A stretch of 54,363 nucleotides of DNA from the NCBI RefSeq assembly GCF_001418475.1, contig NZ_LIQX01000002.1, positions 1 through 54,363 on the forward strand, given 5' to 3'. The notes beneath the pieces are model-generated. The model was not told the origin of the DNA. It was given only the letters and a program-made list of their open reading frames with translations, and searched no databases. Position 1 is the stretch's first letter. Each line of letters opens with the position of its first letter. Below are positions 26,552 through 37,843 of this stretch, in pieces. Origin of the DNA: Streptomyces ossamyceticus. Its GTDB lineage: Bacteria; Actinomycetota; Actinomycetes; Streptomycetales; Streptomycetaceae. The position numbers were made by a program, and so were the translations under genes.

Positions 26552-27314
26552 CTATCCCGCCACGGGGTACATCGCCGCGCGCCGCCCCTCCGGTGACGCC
26601 AACCACTCCAGCTTGCCTGCGGTGTCCGCTTCCTCCAGCGGTGGGTGCAGGACGATCGACAGATCCGGCCGCGCCGGCAGCCTCATCACGCTGGACTCGA
26701 AGTACAGCAGCCCGAGCACCGGGTAGATCATCTCCTTGCGGATCTGTCCCGGCCTCCTCGATGTCCCGCCGCTCCCACACCTCGGCGAACTCCGGGCTTG
26801 CCGCCTTCAGTTCGGCCGCCACTGACTGGAATCCCTCGTCGTCCGGGCTGGACAGGCTGGCTGCCCGGAACTGCGCGACGACCGTGCGCGCGTTCTGCTC
26901 CCAACTCCGTGCACGGGCGCGGTACATCGGGTTGGTGAAGAAGTCGACGAGGCAGTTCTGCGTGATGCCGGGCTTCATCCCGAGGACCGTCGCGGCCGCG
27001 TCGTTGAACAGCACGGTGTTGTAGTACAGGTCCATGATGTGGGCCGGATACGGCATCCACGCGTCGATCATCCGCTGTAGCCCCGCGAGGGTGACCCCTT
27101 GCCTGTCCGGCTCGGTCTCGGGTACGGGCGGGTGCAGCTCGGCGAGGACGTAGAGATGGCGGCGCTCGGTATGGGTCAGCCGCAGGACGCGGGCGACGGA
27201 GCCGAGTACCTGGGGGGAGACCGAGATGTTCCGGCCCTGCTCCGGCCGGGTCGGCTCCTCGTTGCACTTCCCGTACGAAACCGCCTGCTCGTCGGTCAAG
27301 AACTCCACTGGCAT
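26552..27314 (-). pseudogene. Chimera: Tn3 transposase N-terminus fused to MmyB-like XRE regulator, frameshifted
   Basis: ATG 27314 opens MPVEFLTDEQAVSYGKCNEE then PTRPE, the DUF4158 start of Tn3-family TnpA. Near 27240 it passes in frame to QGRNISVSPQVLGSVARVLR, the second half of a helix-turn-helix (normally preceded by YYTRLE), then the MmyB-like ligand domain (AWMPYPAHIMDLYYNTVLFN, FTNPMYRARARSWEQNAR). A one-base insertion near 26737 shifts the last part; the native tail is EMIYPVLGLLYFESSVMRLP through RRAAMYPVAG, ending at TAG 26554-26552. The HTH is incomplete and the end frameshifted, so no function is expected. Confidence 0.82.
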
Positions 27315-27688
27315 GGCACTGACGCTAACGACGCCCGCAGCTGTGCAAGCGATCTTCCGCCGAACCCCGGTGCAAGGCCGATCGGCTGTGCTAGAAGCCC
27401 CTGACCTCCGGCTTGGCGTAACTGCTGTTCCGTTGTGCCCAAGGCCGTCCAACGCGGGCGCGCGCGTGTCCGAGTCGAAAGCTGAACCGTTCACCTCCCG
27501 CCGGCGGACCGTGCGCCCGCAGGATCGCCCTTGATGAACTGGAGATCGTCCCGGAACGCGGGAAGGGCCCCAGGGCCGCTTGGATTCTAACGGCCCTCGC
27601 AACACCCGCGATTTGTAGGAGTTGTGAGGACCCCTTAAACCCGCCATCCGTGGACGACTCCGGGGCCCCGTTGGTGCCCGTGGCGCTC
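27315..27688. other. Tn3-derived upstream region and debris
   Basis: Holds repeat copy A (27353-27383) just upstream of the tnpA fragment. The rest shows no gene; a minus-strand piece around 27490-27560 reads FRDDLQFIKGDPAG but belongs to nothing I can name. Confidence 0.4.
27353..27383 (+). repeat. 31-bp direct repeat, copy A
   Basis: TCTTCCGCCGAA, two variable bases, then CCGGTGCAAGGCCGATC. Matches 30283-30313 at 29 of 31 positions, with looser similarity beyond. It lies upstream of the Tn3 tnpA fragment, so it may be transposon end or res sequence. Confidence 0.8.
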
Positions 27689-28065
27689 TCAGCGGCCTCC
27701 AGCACCACCGTGGGCCCCGTGGTGGCCACGGTGGTGCTCGCGCAGCATTCGCATGACGGTCGGCGGGGAAGGGTGCTGCCCCTTCTTGGCGCCCTTGGTG
27801 ATGACGAGTCGGGCGGCGATCTCGCGCTGGCTCAGCTCCTGGTCCCGCAGGTGCGGGCGCCATGTCGAGCATGTCGTCGTCGGTGACGCTCGCGCCGCCG
27901 ATCCCCTTCCCCCGCAGACGAGTCGACTCGTGCCCCTCCAGCGTCCGGTCGCGGATGTACTCGCGCTCCATGCCCGACATCGCGGCGAGCACGGTGAAGA
28001 CGACGCCGCCCGGGTCATGGCTGCCCTAGAGGTCGCCGGTGAGGAACTGCAGGCCGATGCCGCCC
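27689..28065 (-). pseudogene. Serine resolvase (TnpR-like) C-terminal remnant
   Basis: Minus reading gives GLQFLTGDL, TAG (28028-28026, replacing a usual CAG), then GSHDPGGVVFTVLAAMSGME, REYIRDRTLEGHES and GASVTDDDMLDMA. A frameshift near 27865 then gives HLRDQELSQREIAARLVITK and SPPTVMRMLREHH with the DNA-binding helix-turn-helix. The N-terminal catalytic serine domain is missing. With the tnpA start at 27314 it marks a decayed Tn3-family transposon. Confidence 0.78.
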
Positions 28066-28087
28066 GTGCGCGGGGGCTGGGGGTGCG

Positions 28088-29029
28088 TCAGCCGGCGAGG
28101 TTCTCCTTGACCCACTGGCGGAGGTCGGTCACGGGGATCGCGTGGCGTGCGTTGTAGGTGTCGTCCTTCGCCCACGCGACGCCGCGGCCCTGTGCGAAGA
28201 CCGCCCGGTATTTCCGCGTCATGTTGTCCGGGTCGGCGGCCAGCTCGTCGAGCAGCGACGGAACCGTCCACACCTCACGGCGGAACGGACGCTCCAGCAC
28301 GGTCTCGAGCGTCTCGGCCAGCTCGCCGTAGGTGATGGTGTCACCGGCGAGGTAGACGATCTCGTCGCGGATGCGAGGTTCGGCGAAGAGGATGTCCGCG
28401 GTGAGGGCGCCGATGTCTTCGGGCGTTGTCACGGTGACCGCCGTCTCGAGACTTCCCAGCGCGTTGACGGTGTCGTTGGGCAGGTCCACCATGCCCGAGC
28501 CGGGCTCGAAGAGGTAGTTCATGAACATGCCGGTGGAGATGATGACCCACTCGGTCTGGTCCTGGGACCGGAGCAGGTCACGGACGTCCAGCTGGGAGTC
28601 GAAGATGTCCTGCGGGCTTCCTCGGCCTATGACGTCGAAGTCGACGCCGAACTGCCACGGGAAGTACCGCGGGACCCTCGCCTGGAGGGCGGCCTGGGCG
28701 ACCTTCATGGGGGTCTCGAGGCCGGCGGTGATGCCCGTGCACCCGATGACCGTGTCGTAGTCGGCGAAGAGGGAGGCGAGCTCGTCGACGGTGTTCTTCA
28801 CGAGGTCGCCTTCGACGATCTTCACCCCAAGGTTCTTGATCTCAGCGACGTCGCGCTGCTTGTCGGGTGCCGTGGACGCGATCGCGCCGGCCCGCAGGAG
28901 CACGCTGACGGACGAGCCCTCCACGTCCCTCGCGCGTCGGACGACGTTGCGGATGACGGGCATGCCGAGCTCCCCGGCTCCGATGATGAGGATGTCCCGG
29001 GAGGTGGGGATCGAGCTGTCGTTGGTCAT
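28088..29029 (-). CDS. NmrA/isoflavone-reductase-like NAD(P)-dependent reductase
   Basis: A 313-residue Rossmann protein of the aromatic alcohol reductase (PCBER-like) group. The cofactor loop is ILIIGAGELGMPVIRNVV, followed by GVKIVEGDLV, DTVIGCTGITAGLE and RYFPWQFGVDFD. The C-terminal part has TVTTPEDIGALTADILF and AGDTITYGELAETLE. ATG 29029. It is divergent from the MerR gene at 29153 with the MerR operator between them, so it is probably induced by whatever ligand the MerR protein senses. The substrate is unknown. Confidence 0.9.
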   Translation of the reverse strand: MTNDSSIPTSRDILIIGAGELGMPVIRNVVRRARDVEGSSVSVLLRAGAIASTAPDKQRDVAEIKNLGVKIVEGDLVKNTVDELASLFADYDTVIGCTGITAGLETPMKVAQAALQARVPRYFPWQFGVDFDVIGRGSPQDIFDSQLDVRDLLRSQDQTEWVIISTGMFMNYLFEPGSGMVDLPNDTVNALGSLETAVTVTTPEDIGALTADILFAEPRIRDEIVYLAGDTITYGELAETLETVLERPFRREVWTVPSLLDELAADPDNMTRKYRAVFAQGRGVAWAKDDTYNARHAIPVTDLRQWVKENLAG

Positions 29030-29100
29030 CTGAAGATCGCTCTCGTGTTCGCCTTTCCCCAGCGTGTTCTGGTCGCTGGGGTCTCGAGAAACACCGTAAA

Positions 29101-29120
29101 CTTTGACATCAGTGTCAAGG
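29101..29120. promoter_or_regulatory. MerR-type operator
   Basis: The dyad CTTTGACATCAGTGTCAAGG, read on the minus strand as CCTTGACACTGATGTCAAAG, begins with a TTGACA -35 for the reductase promoter. MerR proteins bind such dyads between elongated -35/-10 spacings. It lies 71 bases from the reductase start and 32 bases from the MerR start. Confidence 0.75.
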
Positions 29121-29152
29121 TCAAGTCGCCGACTGACGAGGAGGAGCGAGGG

Positions 29153-29530
29153 ATGAAGATCAGTGAGGCCGCCCAAAAGACAGGAGCCCCGGCTCGGATG
29201 CTCCGCTACTACGAGCAGCAGGGCCTCATCGAGTCGTCGCGGTCGACCAACGGTTACCGCGACTACTCCGAGGACCAGGTCGAGCATGCACGTCACGTCC
29301 GGGCGCTCGTCGAGGCCGGCCTGTCGACGAGGATGATCAAGATCGTGCTGGATATCGAGGCTCCCTCGAACCAGGACGCAGCGGGCGCGTGCACCCAGAT
29401 CCTGGCAGAGGAGCTCGCTCGCGAGCTGCGCGTCGTCGAGAACAGGATCGTGTGCCTGGAGAAGAGCCGAGACGCGGTGATCGACTACCTCCGGCGAACG
29501 GGCCACGCAGACCTGCTGACCCCAGCATGA
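29153..29530 (+). CDS. MerR-family transcriptional regulator
   Basis: A 125-residue protein with the MerR winged helix at the N-terminus (MKISEAAQKTGAPARMLRYY then EQQGLIESSRSTNGYRDYSE) and a long dimerisation helix (about 80-115). The short C-terminus lacks a cysteine-rich metal site, so it resembles the small-molecule or redox-sensing members that sit beside NmrA-type reductases. GAGGAGCGAG precedes ATG 29153. It is the likely activator of the divergent reductase gene and of itself. Confidence 0.92.
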   Translation: MKISEAAQKTGAPARMLRYYEQQGLIESSRSTNGYRDYSEDQVEHARHVRALVEAGLSTRMIKIVLDIEAPSNQDAAGACTQILAEELARELRVVENRIVCLEKSRDAVIDYLRRTGHADLLTPA

Positions 29531-29717
29531 TTCGCAACCCCCGGGACCCGAGGGCGGAGGGGCATGGCCCCGGCCTGTCGGCGACGTCGGCCTCAACGGC
29601 GTCGACGTCGGCCGCCTGGCCAGCGCCCGTGCGTTGTGGATTGGTGCAGCGGGTGAGAACACCGCAACCTCTGAGCGCGCCGTCCGTGCGGCGTTCCCAG
29701 CCTCGCGACGAGTCGGC

Positions 29718-30134
29718 TCAGTATTGGAGAGGGCGTCCCCCGGACCATCCGAACCAGCGGTCGATTGCGACGTGGACCGTGACGAGCGGGCTGTCCTTGG
29801 CGGGGTAGTCCCTGCCGAGGAAGTGTCGCGACAGCCGGTCCATGTCAGCCAGGCCCTCGTCGGACTTGATCGACACCACGTGACCCTGGAGGGAGATGTG
29901 GGTGCCGAAGTCGTCTGCTACGAGCACGGTCAGTGCCACATAGCCGTTGCTCTGCAGGTGTTTGAGACGGGCCCGGTCAGCGTTCATGCACAGCATGAGG
30001 CGACCGTGCTCCTCGATGAGATACCACGTCGCTACCGAGACGGGCCGGCCCTTCGGCGTGACCGTCGCCATAACGGCGGGATTGGGCTTGGGTAAGATCG
30101 CTAAAGCTGCATCCGGTAGAGGTTCATCAGATAT
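29718..30134 (-). pseudogene. PPOX-class oxidoreductase (copy 2), native start codon lost
   Basis: Inverted paralogue of 26033-26449, with no internal stop and an identical WFGWSGGRPLQY end. Where copy 1 starts ATGTCTGATG, this copy has ATATCTGATG (ATA at 30134-30132). The nearest in-frame alternative is GTG 30161, adding nine residues without a good ribosome site. The coding part is well kept, so the loss of the start seems recent, or the GTG is used. Function as for copy 1. Confidence 0.75.
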
Positions 30135-30282
30135 CGATCGATCATCTCTCGCAGGCCACACGATGATCAGGACCACGCTCGCCTTGCGACCGCCTCGCGT
30201 GTGGCAGCCCTGACCGCCACCAACAGATGACCAACCACCGCCGCTTACCGCTGACATTCACAGCTCTGCTGGTGCACATCCG

Positions 30283-30313
30283 TCTTCCGCCGAATTCCGG
30301 TGCAAGGCCGATC
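30283..30313 (+). repeat. 31-bp direct repeat, copy B
   Basis: TCTTCCGCCGAA, TT, then CCGGTGCAAGGCCGATC; 29 of 31 positions match 27353-27383 in the same orientation. The surrounding bases 30135-30402 hold no recognisable gene. Confidence 0.8.
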
Positions 30314-30402
30314 CGGTCCTGGAAGTGGCCGGCGACGGCTGCCTCTACCACGACGGCAAGCTGATCACTCGGCGGGTTCGCCGTTCGCCACACCGGATGG
30401 CT

Positions 30403-30437
30403 GAGGCCGGCCCGTCCCACGCGGGCGGGCCGGCCTC
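30403..30437 (-). terminator. Hairpin after the beta-helix (GH28/GH49-like) gene
   Basis: Perfect 12-bp stem GAGGCCGGCCCG/CGGGCCGGCCTC with an 11-base loop, 10 bases past the stop codon of the gene ending at 30448. No strong T-run. Confidence 0.7.
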
Positions 30438-30447
30438 GAACGAGTGT

Positions 30448-33240
30448 TTACGGGGTCACGGTGATCGCGGGCGCCATCTCGGCGGTCCCGTTGGTGAGCT
30501 TCCCGGAGCCGGTGGCGCCTTCGGAGCTGACGAAGCGCAGTTCGTGGTTGGTGCCCCCAGCGTTGCCGACGGCGAGCAGGAGCGTGGACTGCTTGGCCGA
30601 GTAGGCGTTCTGGACGAAGGAGGTGATGTCGACGGTGATGTCGCGGCCGTCGATGGCGTTGTCCTGGTGGGTCCCGCCGCCCTCGGGGACGAGGGTCGAA
30701 CCGAGAGTGAAGGTGGCCGACTTGGCGACGGAGGAGGCCGTGGCGGTGAAGCTCGGCCGGTTCTGCCACGTCATGGTGTTGACAGGGCAGGACGTGCCGC
30801 CGCCGGTGCAGGTGGTGTCGCTGACGGGTTGCACGAGCAGCTGGTCGGTGTCGGTCGACGGCACCGACGAGTAGCGGTGGCCGACGTAGGTGAGATGGAG
30901 TGTCGCTCGGCTCGGTGCCCTGGTGAGGCTGTTGATGGGGAACTGAAGGTAGGAGAGCTTTCCGTCCCCGGCTCCTGTCGTGTACTGCTCGCCCAGCAGG
31001 CCGACCCCGGTGTTGCGGGTGATGAGGGTCAGATCCGTGGAGTTGTTCTTGGTCTGGTCGCCGGTCCACGCGCCCACCCAGGTGTCACCGCTGGTGAGGG
31101 CGCCGGGCTTGACGTTCTGAGTCTGTCCGTTCGCGTCCGTGTAGGTGCTGGTCAGCGTGCCGATCCGGCTCGGCGCCAGCGGGAACTGGCTGGTGTATTG
31201 GACGAGTTGGTCGGCGACGCGGAGGTTGTTGAGCGTCACGTTCGTGGCGCCGTTCAACGTGTTGCTCGTGTTCTGCTTCGAAAACCACACGTTGTCGAGG
31301 GTGACGGTGCCGATCGGGGTCTTGGTGTACGAGTAGGTGGTGCCCGATCCGTCGGGGTTGGGGGCGTACCCGTAGGTCGCCTGCTGGTCGGCGGTGATGG
31401 TCTGGGTTGATCCGTCGCCGCCGTTGAGCCAGAACGGTCCCTTGGTGAACCGGGAGGTGTCGATCGAGCTGTTCTTGATCACGACGCTCTGCGTGCGCGG
31501 GCCGTTGTTCAAGGAGATGCCGCCGGCCGACGCCGACAAGGAGTTGAAGTTGTCGAACGTGTAGTCGGCGAGCCGGTGTCCGTATGCACTCCCTCCGATC
31601 CGGATCGCATTGCCGGCACCGACGGACCAGTTCAGCGTGTTGCTGACCGCGATGTTCTTCGAGTCCTCGTAGGTCCAGTGGTAGTTGTCGAACCCGAGCG
31701 CGTCTACGACGGTGTCGTAGGCGGCCACTGCGTTGGCATAGCCCTGGAGGTCGGCACTGGAGGTGCCGAGCTGGAAGTTGTTCCACACGCCGGGCGCCAG
31801 CGGGGTGAACCCGTCGCTGGGGTTGTAGTGGCCGGAGGCGAAGGCGTCGTCGTTGCCGAGGGTGAAGACGCCGTTGGCGGTGATGTCCTGGCCGCTGGAG
31901 AAGTTCGTCCCGTCGATCCACGGCTGGCCGTACGGGGTGAGGGCCTTGATGTTGTTGAACCTCACCCTTTTGGCGCTGTGGGTCTCATAGTTCCACTGCT
32001 TCGTGTCGCGCACATACGTGTCGTTGAACGTGATGTCCGACGAGTGCATGACCATGACCCCGCCCTGGTGCTGGCTCCGGTAGGCGTCATGTGCGTCACC
32101 GATGCTGCGGGCGTTGTAGTTCGCCACGCCGTTGCCGTCGAAAACGCCGCGGCCGTTGAACTCGATGTTGCTCGAGTTGATGACCCCGACCGCCGGCTCG
32201 AACGCCTCCATGTACGCCTGGATGCGGTTCTTCAGCAGCGCTCCTCCATCGGTGTAGATCCTCAGCTTGCCGCCCTTGAGCTTGCTGCCGTCCAGACCCT
32301 TGACCAGGAGACCGGACGACACATACGTACCGTTCGGGAAGTAGAGCGTGTTGAGCGCCGTGGGATTGGCCTTGATGGTGTCGATGGCGGCCTGCAAGGC
32401 GTACGTGACGTCATTGGCGGCCATCGTCCGTACGCTCGGGTAGCGCACATTGACGCTGCTCGCGCTCACCAGGCTCCCGGCCGAGGTCTTCTGACCGGCG
32501 GGTATGGCGGTGCCGCCCACGGTCTTGCCGGCCATGGAGCTCGCCGTCGCGGCGGGAGGCTTCTGGGCCGCACTGTTCGGGTGCGCCGCGAGGTACTTCG
32601 CGGCGAATTCCTGGAAGTTGAGGACACCGGTCTGCCTGTTGACACCGGAACCGTCCGGTGCGCTCGTGGTGTCCGGACGCTGGCCCGCGCCTTCCAGAGG
32701 GTCGTTGATGACCGCCAGGTAGGGCTGTCCTGCGGCGTTGGTCGAGTCGCCGTTGACCATCACGATCGCCTGGTTCAACTTGGCGGCGGCTGACATGCGG
32801 AACGTCAGGGTGTGCTTGTCCGCGCTCACCGAGACGCTGCCGGACGGGTAGTAGCGGGCCGGGTAGACGTTCACCGTGTCGATCGTGGTGCTGGGCAGCG
32901 TGACCGTGATCGTCGGTGTGCGGGAGTCCGAGGCGAAGCGCGCGATGTCGAAGTTGTTGCGGTTCGCGGTGTACTTGACCGCCTCGACGGGCGTGCCGGC
33001 GACTTGCACCTGGTACTTCGTGGACGCCACGTCCGGGGACGTCGTCGTACCGCCCCCCACTCCCGTCGGTGCGTAGCTGTGGACGGTGGTGGCGGCGTGT
33101 GCGGGGACGGTACCCGTGAGCATGAGGCTCGCCGCCGCAAGGGTGGCGCCGGCAGCGGCTGCGATGAAGCGCTTGACGCGCGATCTGCGGCGCGCCGGGG
33201 CGGGGTTCGGGGCGGCGTCGCCGCCGGCCGGTCGGTTCAT
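30448..33240 (-). CDS. Secreted GH28/GH49-like beta-helix glycoside hydrolase with C-terminal DNRLRE/CBM96-like module
   Basis: A 930-residue secreted protein; the signal is RRSRVKRFIAAAAG to PAHA. An N-terminal beta-sandwich (about 60-190, TPTITVTLPSTTIDTVNVYP) precedes a right-handed beta-helix (about 270-690). The clan GH-N style acidic residues appear in YGQPWIDGTNF and TLGNDDAFASGH. The C-terminal 210 residues (DLTLITRNTGVGLLGEQYTT to APAITVTP) resemble DNRLRE/CBM96 modules. The two-domain plan recalls dextranase and isopullulanase (GH49) more than polygalacturonase. GGAGGAGAG lies before ATG 33240. It is divergent from the LacI gene, its probable regulator. The substrate is not known. 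Confidence 0.8.
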   Translation of the reverse strand: MNRPAGGDAAPNPAPARRRSRVKRFIAAAAGATLAAASLMLTGTVPAHAATTVHSYAPTGVGGGTTTSPDVASTKYQVQVAGTPVEAVKYTANRNNFDIARFASDSRTPTITVTLPSTTIDTVNVYPARYYPSGSVSVSADKHTLTFRMSAAAKLNQAIVMVNGDSTNAAGQPYLAVINDPLEGAGQRPDTTSAPDGSGVNRQTGVLNFQEFAAKYLAAHPNSAAQKPPAATASSMAGKTVGGTAIPAGQKTSAGSLVSASSVNVRYPSVRTMAANDVTYALQAAIDTIKANPTALNTLYFPNGTYVSSGLLVKGLDGSKLKGGKLRIYTDGGALLKNRIQAYMEAFEPAVGVINSSNIEFNGRGVFDGNGVANYNARSIGDAHDAYRSQHQGGVMVMHSSDITFNDTYVRDTKQWNYETHSAKRVRFNNIKALTPYGQPWIDGTNFSSGQDITANGVFTLGNDDAFASGHYNPSDGFTPLAPGVWNNFQLGTSSADLQGYANAVAAYDTVVDALGFDNYHWTYEDSKNIAVSNTLNWSVGAGNAIRIGGSAYGHRLADYTFDNFNSLSASAGGISLNNGPRTQSVVIKNSSIDTSRFTKGPFWLNGGDGSTQTITADQQATYGYAPNPDGSGTTYSYTKTPIGTVTLDNVWFSKQNTSNTLNGATNVTLNNLRVADQLVQYTSQFPLAPSRIGTLTSTYTDANGQTQNVKPGALTSGDTWVGAWTGDQTKNNSTDLTLITRNTGVGLLGEQYTTGAGDGKLSYLQFPINSLTRAPSRATLHLTYVGHRYSSVPSTDTDQLLVQPVSDTTCTGGGTSCPVNTMTWQNRPSFTATASSVAKSATFTLGSTLVPEGGGTHQDNAIDGRDITVDITSFVQNAYSAKQSTLLLAVGNAGGTNHELRFVSSEGATGSGKLTNGTAEMAPAITVTP

Positions 33241-33466
33241 GGCTGTCTCTCCTCCGGACGAGACCTTCCAGGTCTGTTCAGGCGGTCGCCGCCTGCTGGA
33301 GGCGGCGCGGAGCATTCGCGATGTCGCGGCCGGACCGCGGCCGTTTGGGCCGTCGCGGCCGAGAGGACCACCCCGGCGCACCGGGAGCAGGGTGCGAGGT
33401 GGCATCGGGTGTTGGTGCGCGCAGTGGGTGTCGGCTGTTCGAGCCGCAGGGTGACGCCACCACCAC

Positions 33467-33493
33467 GTTGACCGATCCACGAGATCGGTCAAC
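33467..33493. promoter_or_regulatory. 11-bp perfect dyad, candidate operator
   Basis: GTTGACCGATC, five-base spacer CACGA, GATCGGTCAAC. It sits in the 457-base gap between the divergent beta-helix gene and LacI. Each arm contains TTGACC, usable as a -35 box in either direction. The rest of the gap (33241-33697) has no gene. Confidence 0.6.
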
Positions 33494-33626
33494 GGCGGGG
33501 ACGTTACTGCCGTGTTTTGGAGCCGTCAATGCTCCGTGCGCGTCCAGTTGCGGCAACAGCCATGACCTGCCCCTGGTGCCCTAACTGGCTCTGCAGCGGC
33601 TGAAATTACTGCCATTGCGCGAAGTC

Positions 33627-33655
33627 TTGCCCTGGCGCGACAGTCGCCCTACGCT
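33627..33655 (+). promoter_or_regulatory. Probable LacI promoter
   Basis: TTGCCC (33627-33632), 17-base spacer, TACGCT (33650-33655), about 43 bases before the GTG start. TTGCGCGAA (33615-33623) upstream is a near-palindrome of the LacI-operator sort. TTACTGCC also occurs twice in the gap (33504 and 33606). Confidence 0.5.
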
Positions 33656-33697
33656 GACGCCACTTTCGTGGATCGATAAATGTTTCGGGGAGACTAC

Positions 33698-34717
33698 GTG
33701 GTGACAATGGCGGACGTGGCCGCGAGGGCGGGCGTCACCAAACAGACCGTCTCCAACGTGGTTTCGGGCAAGAAGGTGCGGCCGGAGACCTTGGCGAAGG
33801 TGAACAGCGCGATCGCCGAACTCGGCTACAAGCCGAACCTGGTGGCGCGTTCACTGCGCACCGGCAGCACCTCGACGGTGGGTCTGTTCGTGCCGTCGGT
33901 GGCCAACGCGTTCTATTCGGAGGTGGTCGAGGAGGTGGAGAACCTCCTGGTCGGCCGCGGGTACAACCTGCTGCTCGCCACGACGCGCGACGATCCCGAC
34001 TACACCCGGGCCCACTTGGAGAACCTCACTGCCCGCTCGGTGGACGCCTTGCTGGTCGCCGGGGACAACGGCGTCGAACAGCAGCTGCCGATGCTCGCGG
34101 AGGCCAACTTCCCGGTCGCTCTGTTCGCGTGGGAGGGCGACCCGCCGACCACACTGCCCGTAGTGTCCATCGACTACCAGCACGCAGGTTTTCTGGCCGG
34201 GTCCTACCTGCGGGATCTCGGCCACCGCAACGTCGCGGTGATCGCCGACCTCCCCGCCCACACGCCTCGCATCGTCGGCTTGCGCCGGGCGTTCGCCGCC
34301 GACGGCCTTGACGAACGCATGGTGTTCGCCTGCACCAGCGACGACGCCGCCGGCGGTTTCGCCGCGGCCGGCGCGGCACTGGAGGCGGATCCGGAGCTGA
34401 CGGCGATCTTCGCCACCCACGACATCCTGGCCGTCGGTGCCATAGAAGCCGTGGTCCGGTCCGGGCGACGGGTCCCCGACGACGTCAGCGTCGTCGGCTT
34501 CGACGACATCGCCCAAGTCGGGCGGATCCGCCCGGCATTGACCACGGTCACCTTCCCCAAACGCGAGATGGCCCAGCAAGCCGTCGAACTGCTGCTGCGG
34601 GCCGTCGACTCCGGCCGGCCGCCGACCAACGTCGTATCGCTGCTGCGCCCGACCCTGACGATCCGGGACAGCAGCGGCCCCGCCCGGCGCGCCCGCCCGG
34701 CGCCCGGCACCGCCTGA
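33698..34717 (+). CDS. LacI-family transcriptional regulator
   Basis: About 339 residues. The N-terminal HTH and hinge are MADVAARAGVTKQTVSNVVS with ELGYKPNLVARSLRTG. The periplasmic-binding-like core follows (TVGLFVPSVANAFYSEVVEE, DYQHAGFLAGSYLRDLGHRN, TAIFATHDILAVGAIEA, DDVSVVGFDDIAQ). GTG 33698 is favoured, five bases after GGGGAG; ATG 33680 and 33707 are alternatives. It precedes the beta-galactosidase and importer genes in the same direction and is divergent from the beta-helix gene. It should repress both sides until a sugar, possibly a galactose derivative, binds. Confidence 0.93.
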   Translation: MVTMADVAARAGVTKQTVSNVVSGKKVRPETLAKVNSAIAELGYKPNLVARSLRTGSTSTVGLFVPSVANAFYSEVVEEVENLLVGRGYNLLLATTRDDPDYTRAHLENLTARSVDALLVAGDNGVEQQLPMLAEANFPVALFAWEGDPPTTLPVVSIDYQHAGFLAGSYLRDLGHRNVAVIADLPAHTPRIVGLRRAFAADGLDERMVFACTSDDAAGGFAAAGAALEADPELTAIFATHDILAVGAIEAVVRSGRRVPDDVSVVGFDDIAQVGRIRPALTTVTFPKREMAQQAVELLLRAVDSGRPPTNVVSLLRPTLTIRDSSGPARRARPAPGTA

Positions 34718-34740
34718 CCTGCCACGGCACACCCCTATAG

Positions 34741-37776
<3,036 letters not shown>

Positions 37777-37843
37777 GCGGGCCTGGCCGCCTGCCCACCG
37801 ACAGTCCAGCAAGTCAGTCCCCGTCACGAAGGGTTTCCCTCAC

